A stretch of DNA of 24,265 nt from JACVRW01 sp052038485. Lineage in GTDB: Bacteria > Actinomycetota > Thermoleophilia > Solirubrobacterales > Thermoleophilaceae. Each line of letters begins with the position of its first letter. Position 1 is the stretch's first letter. A program made the translations under genes and the position numbers. The notes beneath the pieces are model-generated. The model saw only the letters and a program-made list of their open reading frames with translations. It ran no database searches and was not told the DNA's origin. Of this stretch, positions 1-7,039 are shown piece after piece. The stretch is taken from the NCBI GenBank assembly GCA_052038485.1, contig JBQGCL010000053.1, forward strand, positions 1 to 24,265, given 5' to 3'.

Positions 1-253
1 GCTCAGTCCTGAGGTGGGCGAAATCGCGCGGATGTGGGTCGATCGCCCGCACCGCGGGCTGGGGCTCGCCAAGCGTCTCTTGGTCGCGCTGGAGGAGCAG
101 GCGGCGGAGCTCGGCTTCACGACCGTCCGGCTCGACACCAACCGCGCCCTCGACGAGGCCAAGGCGATGTACCGCGGCGCCGGCTACGCCGAGATCCCCC
201 GCTACAACGACAACCCCTACGCGGACCACTGGTTCGAGAAGCGGCTCGCCTAG
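1..253 (+). CDS. GNAT-family N-acetyltransferase, C-terminal part (5' truncated by window edge)
   Basis: The reading frame is open from base 2, so the gene begins upstream of the window. The visible part is the C-terminal half of a GNAT fold, which transfers acetyl from acetyl-CoA to an amine. The acetyl-CoA pyrophosphate loop is seen as HRGLGLAKRLL, followed by a helix and the typical late segment with AKAMYRGAGY and a Y-N-D-N-P-Y-A-D-H-W end. A GTG at base 14 could serve as a start but would remove the first strands of the fold, so truncation is the better reading. The stop TAG is shared through a CTAG with the convergent gene. The substrate cannot be told. Confidence 0.85.
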   Translation, partial: LSPEVGEIARMWVDRPHRGLGLAKRLLVALEEQAAELGFTTVRLDTNRALDEAKAMYRGAGYAEIPRYNDNPYADHWFEKRLA

Positions 254-552
254 CGCGACAGGCAGGTGGTGGCGACGTAGCGGCCCGGCGAGCCGCCGCG
301 CTCGAGCGGGAAGGCCAGTTCGCCGTTGACCGCCCACAGCTCTGTGTCGCGGTCGTTGACCGCCCAGGCGGGCGGCCAGCGCGTCACGTCGGAATCCGCG
401 AGCACCGCGATCAGGGCGTCCGCGACGGCCTCGGTCCCGCGCTCGCGCACGGGGCGCCGCTGGCGGAAGCGCACGACGCAGTGATGCGACGGCACGATCT
501 CACGCACCTCGGGGTGGTCGAGTCTGGCTACGCGCTGCACGTCCGGGAACAT
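250..552 (-). CDS. Small hypothetical protein (100 aa)
   Basis: I do not recognise the family. The protein has about 100 residues, no membrane segment and no signal peptide. It contains an HHCVVRFRQRRPV stretch, a central alpha-helical part (TEAVADALIAVLADSD) and a beta-rich end with W and E residues (ELWAVNGELAFPLERGG) that looks like a compact alpha/beta domain. The frame fits tightly between neighbours: its stop shares a CTAG with the upstream acetyltransferase, and its ATG lies 8 nt from the ATG of the divergent hydrolase. That packing and the plausible amino acid use support a real gene, but no function should be assigned. Confidence 0.55.
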   Translation of the reverse strand: MFPDVQRVARLDHPEVREIVPSHHCVVRFRQRRPVRERGTEAVADALIAVLADSDVTRWPPAWAVNDRDTELWAVNGELAFPLERGGSPGRYVATTCLSR

Positions 553-560
553 TGACGGCT

Positions 561-1103
561 ATGGCTCGCAGTGCCGTCATCGTCGTGGACATGCTCAACC
601 CCTACGACCACGAGGACGCCGACCGCCTGGTCGAGAGCGTCGAGGGCGTCGTCGAGCCGATCGCCGGGCTGATCGGGCGGGCCGGCGAGCAGGGCGTGGA
701 GGTGATCTACGTCAACGACAACTACGGCGACTGGAACTCGTCCCACGAGGAGCTGGCCGAGGCCGCACTGAACGGCCGCCGTCGCGACCTGGTCGAGCCG
801 ATCCTGCCGCCCGACGGCGCCGACTTCGTGGTCAAGGCGCGCCACACGATCTTCTACATGACGCCGCTCGAGTACCTGCTCGCCCAGAAGGAGATCGGCC
901 ACCTGGTGCTCGTCGGGCAGGTCACCGAGCAGTGCATCCTCTACAGCGCGCTGGATGCCTACGTGCGCCACCTCGACGTGACGATCCCAACCGATGGCGT
1001 GGCGCACATCCACGAGGACCTGGCCCAGGCGGCGCTGAAGATGATGGACCGCAACATGCGGGCGGAGCTGGCCGGCGCCGCCGACGTGAGACTGGAGGAC
1101 TGA
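561..1103 (+). CDS. Isochorismatase-like cysteine hydrolase
   Basis: The protein has 180 residues, the usual length for the isochorismatase-like family, whose members hydrolyse amides or isochorismate through a Cys-Asp-Lys triad. The triad is visible: D10 in AVIVVDMLNPY, K92 in FVVKARHTIFY and C125 in GQVTEQCIL, which also carries the cis-peptide region. I chose ATG 561 over TTG 552 because the protein then begins directly at the first strand (MARSAVIVVDM). TTG 552 would also overlap the divergent gene's start codon. The stop overlaps the next start as TGATG, so the CDGSH gene is probably translated from the same mRNA. Nicotinamidase, peroxyureidoacrylate or other amide hydrolysis cannot be separated from sequence alone. 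Confidence 0.88.
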   Translation: MARSAVIVVDMLNPYDHEDADRLVESVEGVVEPIAGLIGRAGEQGVEVIYVNDNYGDWNSSHEELAEAALNGRRRDLVEPILPPDGADFVVKARHTIFYMTPLEYLLAQKEIGHLVLVGQVTEQCILYSALDAYVRHLDVTIPTDGVAHIHEDLAQAALKMMDRNMRAELAGAADVRLED

Positions 1104-1324
1104 TGGAGAGAGTCGTGATCAAGGTCCGCCACAACGGGCCGTACAAGGTGACCGGGCCGATCACCCTGATCGACGCGGACGACAACGAGTACGACCTCGG
1201 GGACCGCGGCGAGACGATCGTGCTGTGCCGCTGCGGCGGCTCGCAGACTAAGCCCTTCTGCGACTCGACCCACTCGCAGATCGGCTTCCAGGCAGCCGAG
1301 CGGGCTGTCAGGGAGGCGGGGTGA
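1103..1324 (+). CDS. CDGSH-type iron-sulfur protein
   Basis: This is a 73-residue protein with a single CDGSH-type motif, CRCGGSQTKPFCDSTH. The three cysteines (C42, C44, C53) and H57 match the ligand set that holds a 2Fe-2S cluster in this family. The glycine of the CDGSH name is serine here (CDSTH), as in some other bacterial members. The N-terminal half (residues 1-38) is beta-rich and begins like other bacterial members (I-K-V-x-x-N-G-P-Y-x-V-x-G-P-I). The ATG overlaps the stop of the hydrolase by one base, which suggests co-translation. The 3' end overlaps the convergent SnoaL-like gene by 17 nt. Redox or cluster transfer is the likely role, with no specific partner visible. Confidence 0.9.
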   Translation: MERVVIKVRHNGPYKVTGPITLIDADDNEYDLGDRGETIVLCRCGGSQTKPFCDSTHSQIGFQAAERAVREAG

Positions 1325-1676
1325 GGTAGGCGTCCTGGCGGGTGATCTTCCCGCCCTCGACGGTGAACACCAGCCAATAGTGGCCCTCCACGGTCACGCC
1401 GCTCGCCCTGCCGGTGCCCCGCTGGAGCATCTCGACGAAGACGCGGTCCCCGCGCTCGACGTACTGGAGCGGCTCCATCTCGAAGTCGTCGAAGTCCGCC
1501 GTCCAGTCGGAGTACATCTGACGCACGCCGTCAAGGCCGTGGTAGGTCTGCGGGTCGGGCAGCGGCGGCACTCGCCGGCACTCGATGCCAGGGTCCGCAA
1601 ACCGCAGCGTGTCCTCGAGGCCCCCGCGCCGGAAGGCCTCGAAGGCCTCGCGGACGAGCTCGAGCTTTTCGCTCAT
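1308..1676 (-). CDS. SnoaL-like / NTF2-like fold protein
   Basis: The 122-residue protein has the NTF2/SnoaL signature. It starts with a helix (MSEKLELVREAFEAFRRGG), then has L-x-F-A-D-P-G-I-E, a G-L-D-G-V-R-Q-M-Y helix, and a run of long strands ending with YWLVFTVEGGKITRQDAY. Such cone-shaped folds act as small hydrolases, isomerases or ligand-binding proteins, and the substrate is not predictable here. The start is the ATG at the 3' side of base 1676, because the upstream part of the open frame is arginine- and proline-rich and unlike a protein. It is divergent from the SRPBCC gene with only 20 nt between the start codons. Confidence 0.88.
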   Translation of the reverse strand: MSEKLELVREAFEAFRRGGLEDTLRFADPGIECRRVPPLPDPQTYHGLDGVRQMYSDWTADFDDFEMEPLQYVERGDRVFVEMLQRGTGRASGVTVEGHYWLVFTVEGGKITRQDAYLTPPP

Positions 1677-1696
1677 ATCGAGTAGATAATCAAGGT
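1677..1696. promoter_or_regulatory. Compact bidirectional promoter, likely leaderless in + direction
   Basis: This is the whole 20-nt gap between two divergent start codons. On the + strand GATAAT (1685-1690) ends 6 nt before GTG 1697, the distance expected between a -10 box and the first transcribed base, and there is no Shine-Dalgarno at usable spacing. On the - strand the same bases read ATTATCTA and end 6-7 nt before the ATG of the SnoaL-like gene. No TTGACA-like -35 is seen. The two -10 boxes overlap, so the two directions may compete. Confidence 0.5.
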
Positions 1697-2140
1697 GTGG
1701 AGCGCTCCAGCAGGCAGCAGATCCACATCGACGCGAGCCCCGAGACGATCTGGGAGCTGGTCGGCGATCCCAACCGGCATCCGGACTGGTGGCCTGACGT
1801 GCTCGAGGTCGAGTGCGCCGACCTGCAACAGGGGTGCCGCTACCGCGGCGTGACAAAGGGCCCGCTTCGCACCGAGGAGCACGAGCTGCTGCTCGAGCGA
1901 CTGGACGACTGCAACGAGATCTCGATCCACTGCGAGGCCGCCGGTGTGACGACCCGGTTCACGCTCACCGACGCTCAGGGTGGCACCTTCGTCGAGGGCT
2001 ACTTCACGATCGAGCCCAACAGCCTCGGCACGAAGGTCATGGGCGCCGTGATCGGCCGGCGCTACCTGCGCTCGTGGCTGGAGCGCTCGCTCGAGAACCT
2101 CAAGCAGGCAGCGGAACGGGCTCCGGTTCCTCCGCCGTAA
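1697..2140 (+). CDS. SRPBCC (START-like) family protein
   Basis: The 147-residue protein matches polyketide-cyclase/SRPBCC proteins, which hold hydrophobic ligands in a deep cavity. It shows the diagnostic opening strand-helix (IHIDASPETIWELVGDPNR), HPDWWPDV, the central antiparallel strands, and a long C-terminal helix (SWLERSLENLKQAAER). The start GTG follows a -10-like GATAAT by 6 nt, which suggests a leaderless mRNA. The last 41 nt overlap the 3' end of the convergent exonuclease gene, so the proline-rich tail (APVPPP) is encoded opposite a proline-rich tail of the other protein. The ligand is unknown. Confidence 0.85.
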   Translation: MERSSRQQIHIDASPETIWELVGDPNRHPDWWPDVLEVECADLQQGCRYRGVTKGPLRTEEHELLLERLDDCNEISIHCEAAGVTTRFTLTDAQGGTFVEGYFTIEPNSLGTKVMGAVIGRRYLRSWLERSLENLKQAAERAPVPPP

Positions 2141-3821
2141 TCGACGCCGCGAAGCGCATCAGCGCCGGGGCGCTTGGCTCCGGCTCCAGCGGCAGCTCGG
2201 GTGGCTCGTTGTCGGCGATCCAGCTCGCCACGATTCGGATCTCGTCGACCTCGTCGACCGGCACGACGGTGCGGCCGGGTGGGTGCGCCAGTGCCGCCTT
2301 CGTGCGCTCCACCAGCTCTCCATGGCCCGGCAGCGGGCCCCAGTCGACCAAGCGGCCGCGCACGATCCAGAGCACGTCGTAGCGCTCCTTGACCGGGTGC
2401 TTGGCCAGGACCAGCCGCGGCGCCGCGTGCGTCGCCCGCAGCACGCCCTCCAGCCGCTCCAGCACCCAGGCCAGCCGCTCGCGCCGGCGCAGCAGCGCAG
2501 CGGCGCGCTCGTAGCGGTGCTCGGCGGCCGCCTCGCGCATGCGCTCGTCGAGCTCGCCCAATAGCGCCTCGCCGGCGCCCGGGCGCTCGAAGTGCGCCAG
2601 CGCCAGGTCGAGCTGGCGGCGGTAGGCGTTCGGGTCCAGGTCGCCGAGACAGGGCGACACGCAGCGCCCCATCTGCCCGTACGCGGAAGGGTGCTCGCGC
2701 GTCTTGAGCTTGCGGCCGCAGTGGCGCAGCCGGTACAGCGAGGTGAGCTGGTCGGCCAGCTCCAGCGCCAGCGGGCGTGAGCCGAGCGGGCCCACGTTCA
2801 CGGCGTGCCCGCCCGCGGGCTCGGACGCCACCTCGAGCACGGGGTAGGGGATGTCGAGCCGGCAGCGCAGATAGCAGTAGCGGTCGGTGCGCTTGAGCGC
2901 CTTGTTGCCGGTCGGCTTCCACTGCTTGATCAGCCGGTTCTCCAGCACCAGCGCACCCAGCTCGGAGTTGGTGGGCCGGTAGTCGACGATCTCGGCCTTC
3001 TCGGTCCAGCCCGCCGGTGCGCAGAAGTGCGCCCGTGCGCGCGAGCGCAGCGACACCGACTTGCCCACGTACAGCGGCCGCCCGCGGTCGTCGCGGAAGA
3101 TGTAGACGCCCGGGTCGTCGGGCAGCGTCGACAGGTCGGGGCGCTCGGACGGCGGGATCCGCTCGGCTGGCTCGGTCTTGCGTGCGCGGCGGCGCGGACG
3201 GACCAGGTCCAGCGCGTCCGCGACCGTGAAGGCCGTGGCGCAGATGCGCGGGAACAGCGCGCAGAACACGCGCGCGCAGGTCATCGCGTCCGGCAGCGCG
3301 CGGTGCACTTCCTCGACCTCGATCCCGAGCGAGTCGGCGAGCGAGGCGAGCCCGCGCTTGCGCGCCAGCGGAGCGCACTTGCGGGCCAGCTCGACGGTGC
3401 AGATCACGGGCGGCGTGGGCCAGTCGAGACCGCTGCGCTCGAACGCCTGGCGCAGCACGCGCGTGTCGAAGCGCGCGTTGTGGGCGATCAGCACGCGCCC
3501 GTCGACGAGGTCGGCGATCTCCTCGAGCACCTCGCGCGCGGGCGGGGCGGTGTCGACCATCGCCTGCGTGATCCCGGTGAAGCGCTGGATCCCGCGCGAC
3601 AGCGGTCGTTCCGTCCGAACCAGCGAGTCGAATGTGTCGTGGAGCTCGCCTCCGCCCACCAGCACGGCTCCGACCTCGGTCAGCTCGCAGAGGTCGGCGG
3701 CCAGCCCGTTGGTCTCGGTGTCGACGGCGAGAAACTCGGCGCCCGCCACTGGTTGGTCGAGCAAATCCACGAACGACCGATGCAAGCGCGCGGGCCGGAC
3801 GGATTGGCGCCCGCCGTGCAT
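2100..3821 (-). CDS. DEDDh 3'-5' exonuclease fused to UvrC-type GIY-YIG endonuclease domain
   Basis: The 573-residue protein has two nuclease parts. Residues 28-185 are a DnaQ/PolC-epsilon-like DEDDh exonuclease: D34 and E36 in AVDTETNGL, D119 in AHNARFD, and H173 and D178 in HRALPDA. Residues 230-310 are a GIY-YIG domain as in UvrC/Cho (PGVYIF, LYVGKS, and the catalytic-type E in LVLENRLIKQ). The rest (about 311-573) resembles the region after GIY-YIG in UvrC, including a UVR-like helical stretch (ERAAALLRRRERLAWVL). The RNase H-like and HhH ends of UvrC are absent. Actinobacteria are known to carry this fusion, for example mycobacterial Rv2191, and a DNA repair or processing role is likely. 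The gene is divergent from radA. The ATG at 3821 is the only start codon ahead of the first conserved strand. Confidence 0.92.
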   Translation of the reverse strand: MHGGRQSVRPARLHRSFVDLLDQPVAGAEFLAVDTETNGLAADLCELTEVGAVLVGGGELHDTFDSLVRTERPLSRGIQRFTGITQAMVDTAPPAREVLEEIADLVDGRVLIAHNARFDTRVLRQAFERSGLDWPTPPVICTVELARKCAPLARKRGLASLADSLGIEVEEVHRALPDAMTCARVFCALFPRICATAFTVADALDLVRPRRRARKTEPAERIPPSERPDLSTLPDDPGVYIFRDDRGRPLYVGKSVSLRSRARAHFCAPAGWTEKAEIVDYRPTNSELGALVLENRLIKQWKPTGNKALKRTDRYCYLRCRLDIPYPVLEVASEPAGGHAVNVGPLGSRPLALELADQLTSLYRLRHCGRKLKTREHPSAYGQMGRCVSPCLGDLDPNAYRRQLDLALAHFERPGAGEALLGELDERMREAAAEHRYERAAALLRRRERLAWVLERLEGVLRATHAAPRLVLAKHPVKERYDVLWIVRGRLVDWGPLPGHGELVERTKAALAHPPGRTVVPVDEVDEIRIVASWIADNEPPELPLEPEPSAPALMRFAASITAEEPEPVPLPA

Positions 3822-3862
3822 CGCGCGCGGCGTGGTCGAGCGGGGGCGAAGGCATCCGCTCT

Positions 3863-3875
3863 GAGGCTTAGCCTC
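3863..3875. promoter_or_regulatory. Palindromic divergent -10 region between exonuclease gene and radA
   Basis: GAGGCT-T-AGCCTC is a perfect inverted repeat with 6-nt arms around one base. Its right half holds TAGCCT (3869-3874), which ends exactly 6 nt before the radA ATG. The - strand reads TAAGCC toward the exonuclease gene. No Shine-Dalgarno precedes radA at useful spacing. The site may be a symmetric bidirectional promoter, an operator, or both. Confidence 0.45.
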
Positions 3876-3880
3876 GGCGG

Positions 3881-5218
3881 ATGGCCCGCTCCGCCACGAT
3901 CTTCAGCTGCTCGGCCTGCGGGCACGAGAGTCCCAAGTGGCATGGCCGCTGTCCGGGCTGCGGGGAGTGGAACTCGCTCGTCGAGGAGGCGAAGCCCGCC
4001 GCGCCGGCGCGGGCGGGCGGCCGCACGAACGGGCGCGCGCTCAAGCCCGTCCCGCTCGCCGACGTCCAGGCGCCGGCAGTCGAGCGCCTCACCACCGGGA
4101 TCGGCGAGCTCGACCGCGTCCTCGGCGGCGGCCTCGTGCCCGGCTCGCTCGTCCTGATCGGCGGCTCGCCCGGCATCGGCAAGTCCACGCTCGTAAGCGC
4201 CGCGCTCGGCAATCTCGCGGCCGCCGGACGCAAGGTGCTGTACGTCTCAGGCGAGGAGTCGGCCGCCCAGGTCAAGCTGCGTGCCGAGCGGCTCGGGCCG
4301 GCCGCGCTGAGCGTCCCGATCGTCGCCGAGACCGACCTCGACGCGGTGCTGGCCACGCTCGAGGCCGAGCGACCGGACGTCTGCGTGGTCGACTCGGTCC
4401 AGGTGCTCTACGACCCCGCCCTGACCGGCGCGCCCGGCTCGGTCGGCCAGGTCCGCGAGGTCGCCGGCCGCATCATGCGGGTCGCGAAGGAGCGCGGAGT
4501 CGCCACGCTGCTCGTCGGCCACGTGACCAAGGAGGGTTCCCTCGCGGGCCCGCGCGTACTGGAGCACCTGGTCGACTGCGTGCTCTCCTTCGAGGGCGAG
4601 CGCGAGCGCACCTACCGCACCCTGCGCGCGCTCAAGAACCGCTTCGGCTCGACCAACGAGGTCGGCGTCTTCGAGATGGCCGACCACGGCCTGGTCGAGG
4701 TCGAGGACGCCTCCGAGCGCTTCGTGAGCGAAGCCACCCGCGCGCCCGGCTCCGTCGTCCTGTGCGCGATGGAGGGCTCACGCCCGCTGCTGGTCGAGGT
4801 CCAGGCGCTGGTGGCGCCCAGCGAGTTGGTGCCCCCGCGGCGGATCGCAAACGGGGTCGACCGCAACCGGCTCGCGCTGGTGCTGGCCGTGTTGGCCCGC
4901 CACGGCGGCGTTGGGCTGGGCACCAGCGACGTGTTCGTCTCGGTCGCCGGCGGCGTGCGCGTGGACGAGCCGGGCGCCGACCTCGCGATCGCGCTGGCCC
5001 TCGCCAGCGCGGCGAAGGGCATCGAGCTCACGCAGGACAAGCCGCTCGCAGCCTTCGGCGAGCTCGGTCTGACCGGGGAGCTCAGGCACGTCGCCCACGC
5101 CGACCGCCGCATCGCCGAGGCGGCCAAATTCGGGCTCGACGACGTGGTCAGACCGGGGAATGGAACCCGCACGCTGCGGGATGCCCTGAGGGGGGCAAAA
5201 CAGGCCCGAGCGGCCTGA
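3881..5218 (+). CDS. radA: DNA repair protein RadA
   Basis: RadA is a RecA-like ATPase that promotes branch migration during recombinational repair. The 445 residues show the full family order: an N-terminal zinc finger (C10, C13, C24, C27), a Walker A loop at 94-103 (GGSPGIGKST, with S where many members have D), the RadA-specific KNRFGSTNE at 252-260, and a C-terminal Lon-protease-like domain that binds DNA but lacks peptidase activity. The start ATG is 6 nt after TAGCCT and begins right at the zinc finger. A hairpin covers the stop codon. Next downstream is disA, the same neighbour as in Bacillus, where RadA is reported to restrain DisA activity. Confidence 0.97.
   Translation: MARSATIFSCSACGHESPKWHGRCPGCGEWNSLVEEAKPAAPARAGGRTNGRALKPVPLADVQAPAVERLTTGIGELDRVLGGGLVPGSLVLIGGSPGIGKSTLVSAALGNLAAAGRKVLYVSGEESAAQVKLRAERLGPAALSVPIVAETDLDAVLATLEAERPDVCVVDSVQVLYDPALTGAPGSVGQVREVAGRIMRVAKERGVATLLVGHVTKEGSLAGPRVLEHLVDCVLSFEGERERTYRTLRALKNRFGSTNEVGVFEMADHGLVEVEDASERFVSEATRAPGSVVLCAMEGSRPLLVEVQALVAPSELVPPRRIANGVDRNRLALVLAVLARHGGVGLGTSDVFVSVAGGVRVDEPGADLAIALALASAAKGIELTQDKPLAAFGELGLTGELRHVAHADRRIAEAAKFGLDDVVRPGNGTRTLRDALRGAKQARAA
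5201..5217 (+). terminator. Hairpin over the radA stop codon
   Basis: CAGGCC and GGCCTG form a perfect 6-bp stem around a CGAGC loop. The radA TGA overlaps the 3' arm. No T-run follows, so this is not a classical intrinsic terminator. It may slow polymerase, protect the mRNA end or be chance in GC-rich DNA. Confidence 0.3.
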
Positions 5219-5266
5219 AAACCGCTGCTCAGAGCCAAAACGAACGCATGTCGAGGGCATTTCCCG

Positions 5267-5272
5267 TAGAAT
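5267..5272 (+). promoter_or_regulatory. -10 box of disA
   Basis: TAGAAT ends 7 nt before ATG 5280, which would make the disA mRNA leaderless. The alternative upstream ATG at 5271 lies inside this box and so would not be transcribed. No strong -35 is seen at about 17 nt upstream. Confidence 0.5.
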
Positions 5273-5279
5273 GGGGCCA

Positions 5280-6389
5280 ATGCCGTATGCCGGGGATGAC
5301 GTAACAGAGCTAGAAGCCCGGCAGGAACCAAGGCTCGTACGCGCCCTGGAGATGGTGGCCCCCGGCACGGCAGTGCGGGAAGGGCTGGACAACATCGTCC
5401 AAGGCCGAACCGGCGCTCTGATCTGCATCGGAGAGTCGGAGGAGCTCAGCTTCCTGCTGTCGGGCGGCGTCAAACTCGACGTGGATTACACCCCGGCCCT
5501 GCTGTACCAGCTGGCCAAGATGGACGGCGCGATCGTGCTCGCCTCCAACGGCACCAAGATCATGTGGGCGAACGTGCAGCTGATGCCGGACCCCACGATC
5601 CTGTCGCTGGAGACCGGCACCCGTCACCGCACGGCCGAGCGTGTCTCGAAGCAGACAGACGCGCTCGTGATCGCGATCTCGGCCAGCCGCAGCGTCGTCT
5701 CGCTGTACCTGGACGGAGCCAAGTACATCCTCGAGGACATCCCGGTCGTGCTGGCGAAGGCGAACCAGGCGCTGGCGACCCTCGACAAGTACCGCAGCCG
5801 CCTCGACCAGGTCTCGACGCGCCTCACGGCGCTCGAGTTCGAGGGCGGCGTGACCCTTCACGACGTGCTCACCGTGCTCCAGCGCGCCGAGCTCGTCACG
5901 CGCATGGCCGTGGAGATCGAGCGCTACATCGTCGAGCTGGGCGCCGAGGGGCGCCTGATCGAGATGCAGCTCGAGGAGACCATGGTCGGGGTCGCCGCCG
6001 ACAAGTCGGCGCTCGTGCGCGATTACATCGTGGAGCCGTCGGAGGAGGGCTTCGCGATGGTGCTGGACTCGCTTGCCCGGCTGCCTCATCAAGACCTGCT
6101 GGACTTCGGGCGGCTCGCCGAGCTGCTCGGCTACGACCGCAAGCTGAACACCCTCGACCACCCCGCCTCGCCACGCGGCTACCGCATCCTGGGGCGCATC
6201 CCGCGCATTCCCAAGATGGTCGTGCAGTCGATCGTGAGCGAGTTCCGCGGGCTGGACGAGATCCTCGCCGCCTCGGACCCCGAGCTGGAGTCCGTTGAGG
6301 GGGTTGGCGACATGCGCGCGAAGGACATCCGCGAGGGCCTTCGCCGCTTGCAGGAGATCAACCTCGTGGACCGCTACTTGCAAACCTGA
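5280..6389 (+). CDS. disA: Diadenylate cyclase DisA (c-di-AMP synthase, DNA integrity scanning)
   Basis: DisA condenses two ATP into c-di-AMP and scans DNA for branched structures. The 369 residues carry the DAC domain, with the DGA motif at 82-84 and GTRHRTAER at 113-121, then a helical linker, and a C-terminal helix-hairpin-helix DNA-binding domain (VEGVGDMRAKDIREGLRRL). Length fits the family. I start at ATG 5280 because TAGAAT at 5267-5272 would be its -10 box. Starting at 5271 would add only MGP. It follows radA by 61 nt and precedes carD. c-di-AMP output probably reports on DNA repair status, as in Bacillus and mycobacteria. Confidence 0.97.
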   Translation: MPYAGDDVTELEARQEPRLVRALEMVAPGTAVREGLDNIVQGRTGALICIGESEELSFLLSGGVKLDVDYTPALLYQLAKMDGAIVLASNGTKIMWANVQLMPDPTILSLETGTRHRTAERVSKQTDALVIAISASRSVVSLYLDGAKYILEDIPVVLAKANQALATLDKYRSRLDQVSTRLTALEFEGGVTLHDVLTVLQRAELVTRMAVEIERYIVELGAEGRLIEMQLEETMVGVAADKSALVRDYIVEPSEEGFAMVLDSLARLPHQDLLDFGRLAELLGYDRKLNTLDHPASPRGYRILGRIPRIPKMVVQSIVSEFRGLDEILAASDPELESVEGVGDMRAKDIREGLRRLQEINLVDRYLQT

Positions 6390-6427
6390 TCAACACAGGG
6401 CGGCGCTCCCAGTCGCCCATACCGCGT

Positions 6428-6433
6428 AGGAGG
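6428..6433 (+). promoter_or_regulatory. Consensus Shine-Dalgarno before an ATT start of carD
   Basis: AGGAGG is one of the strongest ribosome binding sites in the window. Its spacing is 7 nt to ATT 6441, but 19 nt to GTG 6453 and 22 nt to ATG 6456. The site therefore points to ATT as the start codon. Confidence 0.6.
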
Positions 6434-6440
6434 GACCACC

Positions 6441-7028
6441 ATTAGCGACGCAGTGATGGAGTCGGAACTCGACATCGAGGACCTCGAGATCGAAGTCGAC
6501 CGCGAGCCGGCGGTCTACGAGATCGGCGACCAGGTCGTCTACCCCCATCATGGGGCGGGCAAGGTCCTCAAGAAGGAGATGAAAGAGGTGCTCGGCGAGA
6601 AGCGCGAGTACCTGACCATCAAGATCCTTCATAACGACATGACCGTCATGGTCCCGTGCTGCAACGCCGACAAGGCCGGCCTGCGGCGTGTGATCGGCGA
6701 GGACGACGTCAAGAAGGTCCTTGGCGTTCTTCGCGACGACGTCAGCCAGATGCCCAAGAACTGGAACCGCCGCTTCAAGCACAACCGCGAGAAGATCAAG
6801 ACCGGTGACGTCTTCGAGCTCGCCGAGGTGGTTCGCAACCTCGCCATCCGCGAGCAGGAGAAGGGGCTCTCGACCGGCGAGAAGCAGATGTACACGCGGG
6901 CCAAGAAGATCCTCGCGTCCGAGCTGATGTACGCGCTCGACATGGAGGAGGACGAGGCGGAGTCGCATCTCGAGGAGCTGATCGTCGAGGCGCACACGAG
7001 TCGCAACGGGGCGGCGGCGACGGCGTAG
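6441..7028 (+). CDS. carD: CarD-family transcriptional regulator
   Basis: CarD binds the RNA polymerase beta subunit through an N-terminal Tudor-like RID domain and stabilises open complexes, notably at rRNA promoters. The protein shows YEIGDQVVYPHHGAGKV, a KREYLTIKI strand pair, and the helical C-terminal domain with KNWNRRFKHNREKIKTG, where the tryptophan wedge sits, and GEKQMYTRAKKILASELMY. From ATT 6441 it has 195 residues beginning (M)SDAVMESEL. From GTG 6453 it has 191. The ATT start is inferred from the perfect AGGAGG 7 nt upstream, and neither GTG 6453 nor ATG 6456 has a ribosome site. It follows disA by 51 nt and precedes ispD by 11 nt. Confidence 0.93.
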   Translation: MSDAVMESELDIEDLEIEVDREPAVYEIGDQVVYPHHGAGKVLKKEMKEVLGEKREYLTIKILHNDMTVMVPCCNADKAGLRRVIGEDDVKKVLGVLRDDVSQMPKNWNRRFKHNREKIKTGDVFELAEVVRNLAIREQEKGLSTGEKQMYTRAKKILASELMYALDMEEDEAESHLEELIVEAHTSRNGAAATA

Positions 7029-7039
7029 GGACGGAGAAC

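Noticed and set aside
552..560. TTG 552 as start of the isochorismatase-like gene
   Set aside because: It overlaps the divergent gene's start codon and adds only three residues before the natural strand start at ATG 561.
3937..5304. 455-codon open frame overlapping radA
   Set aside because: Arginine-rich +2 shadow. The radA frame has the zinc finger, Walker A and KNRFGSTNE.
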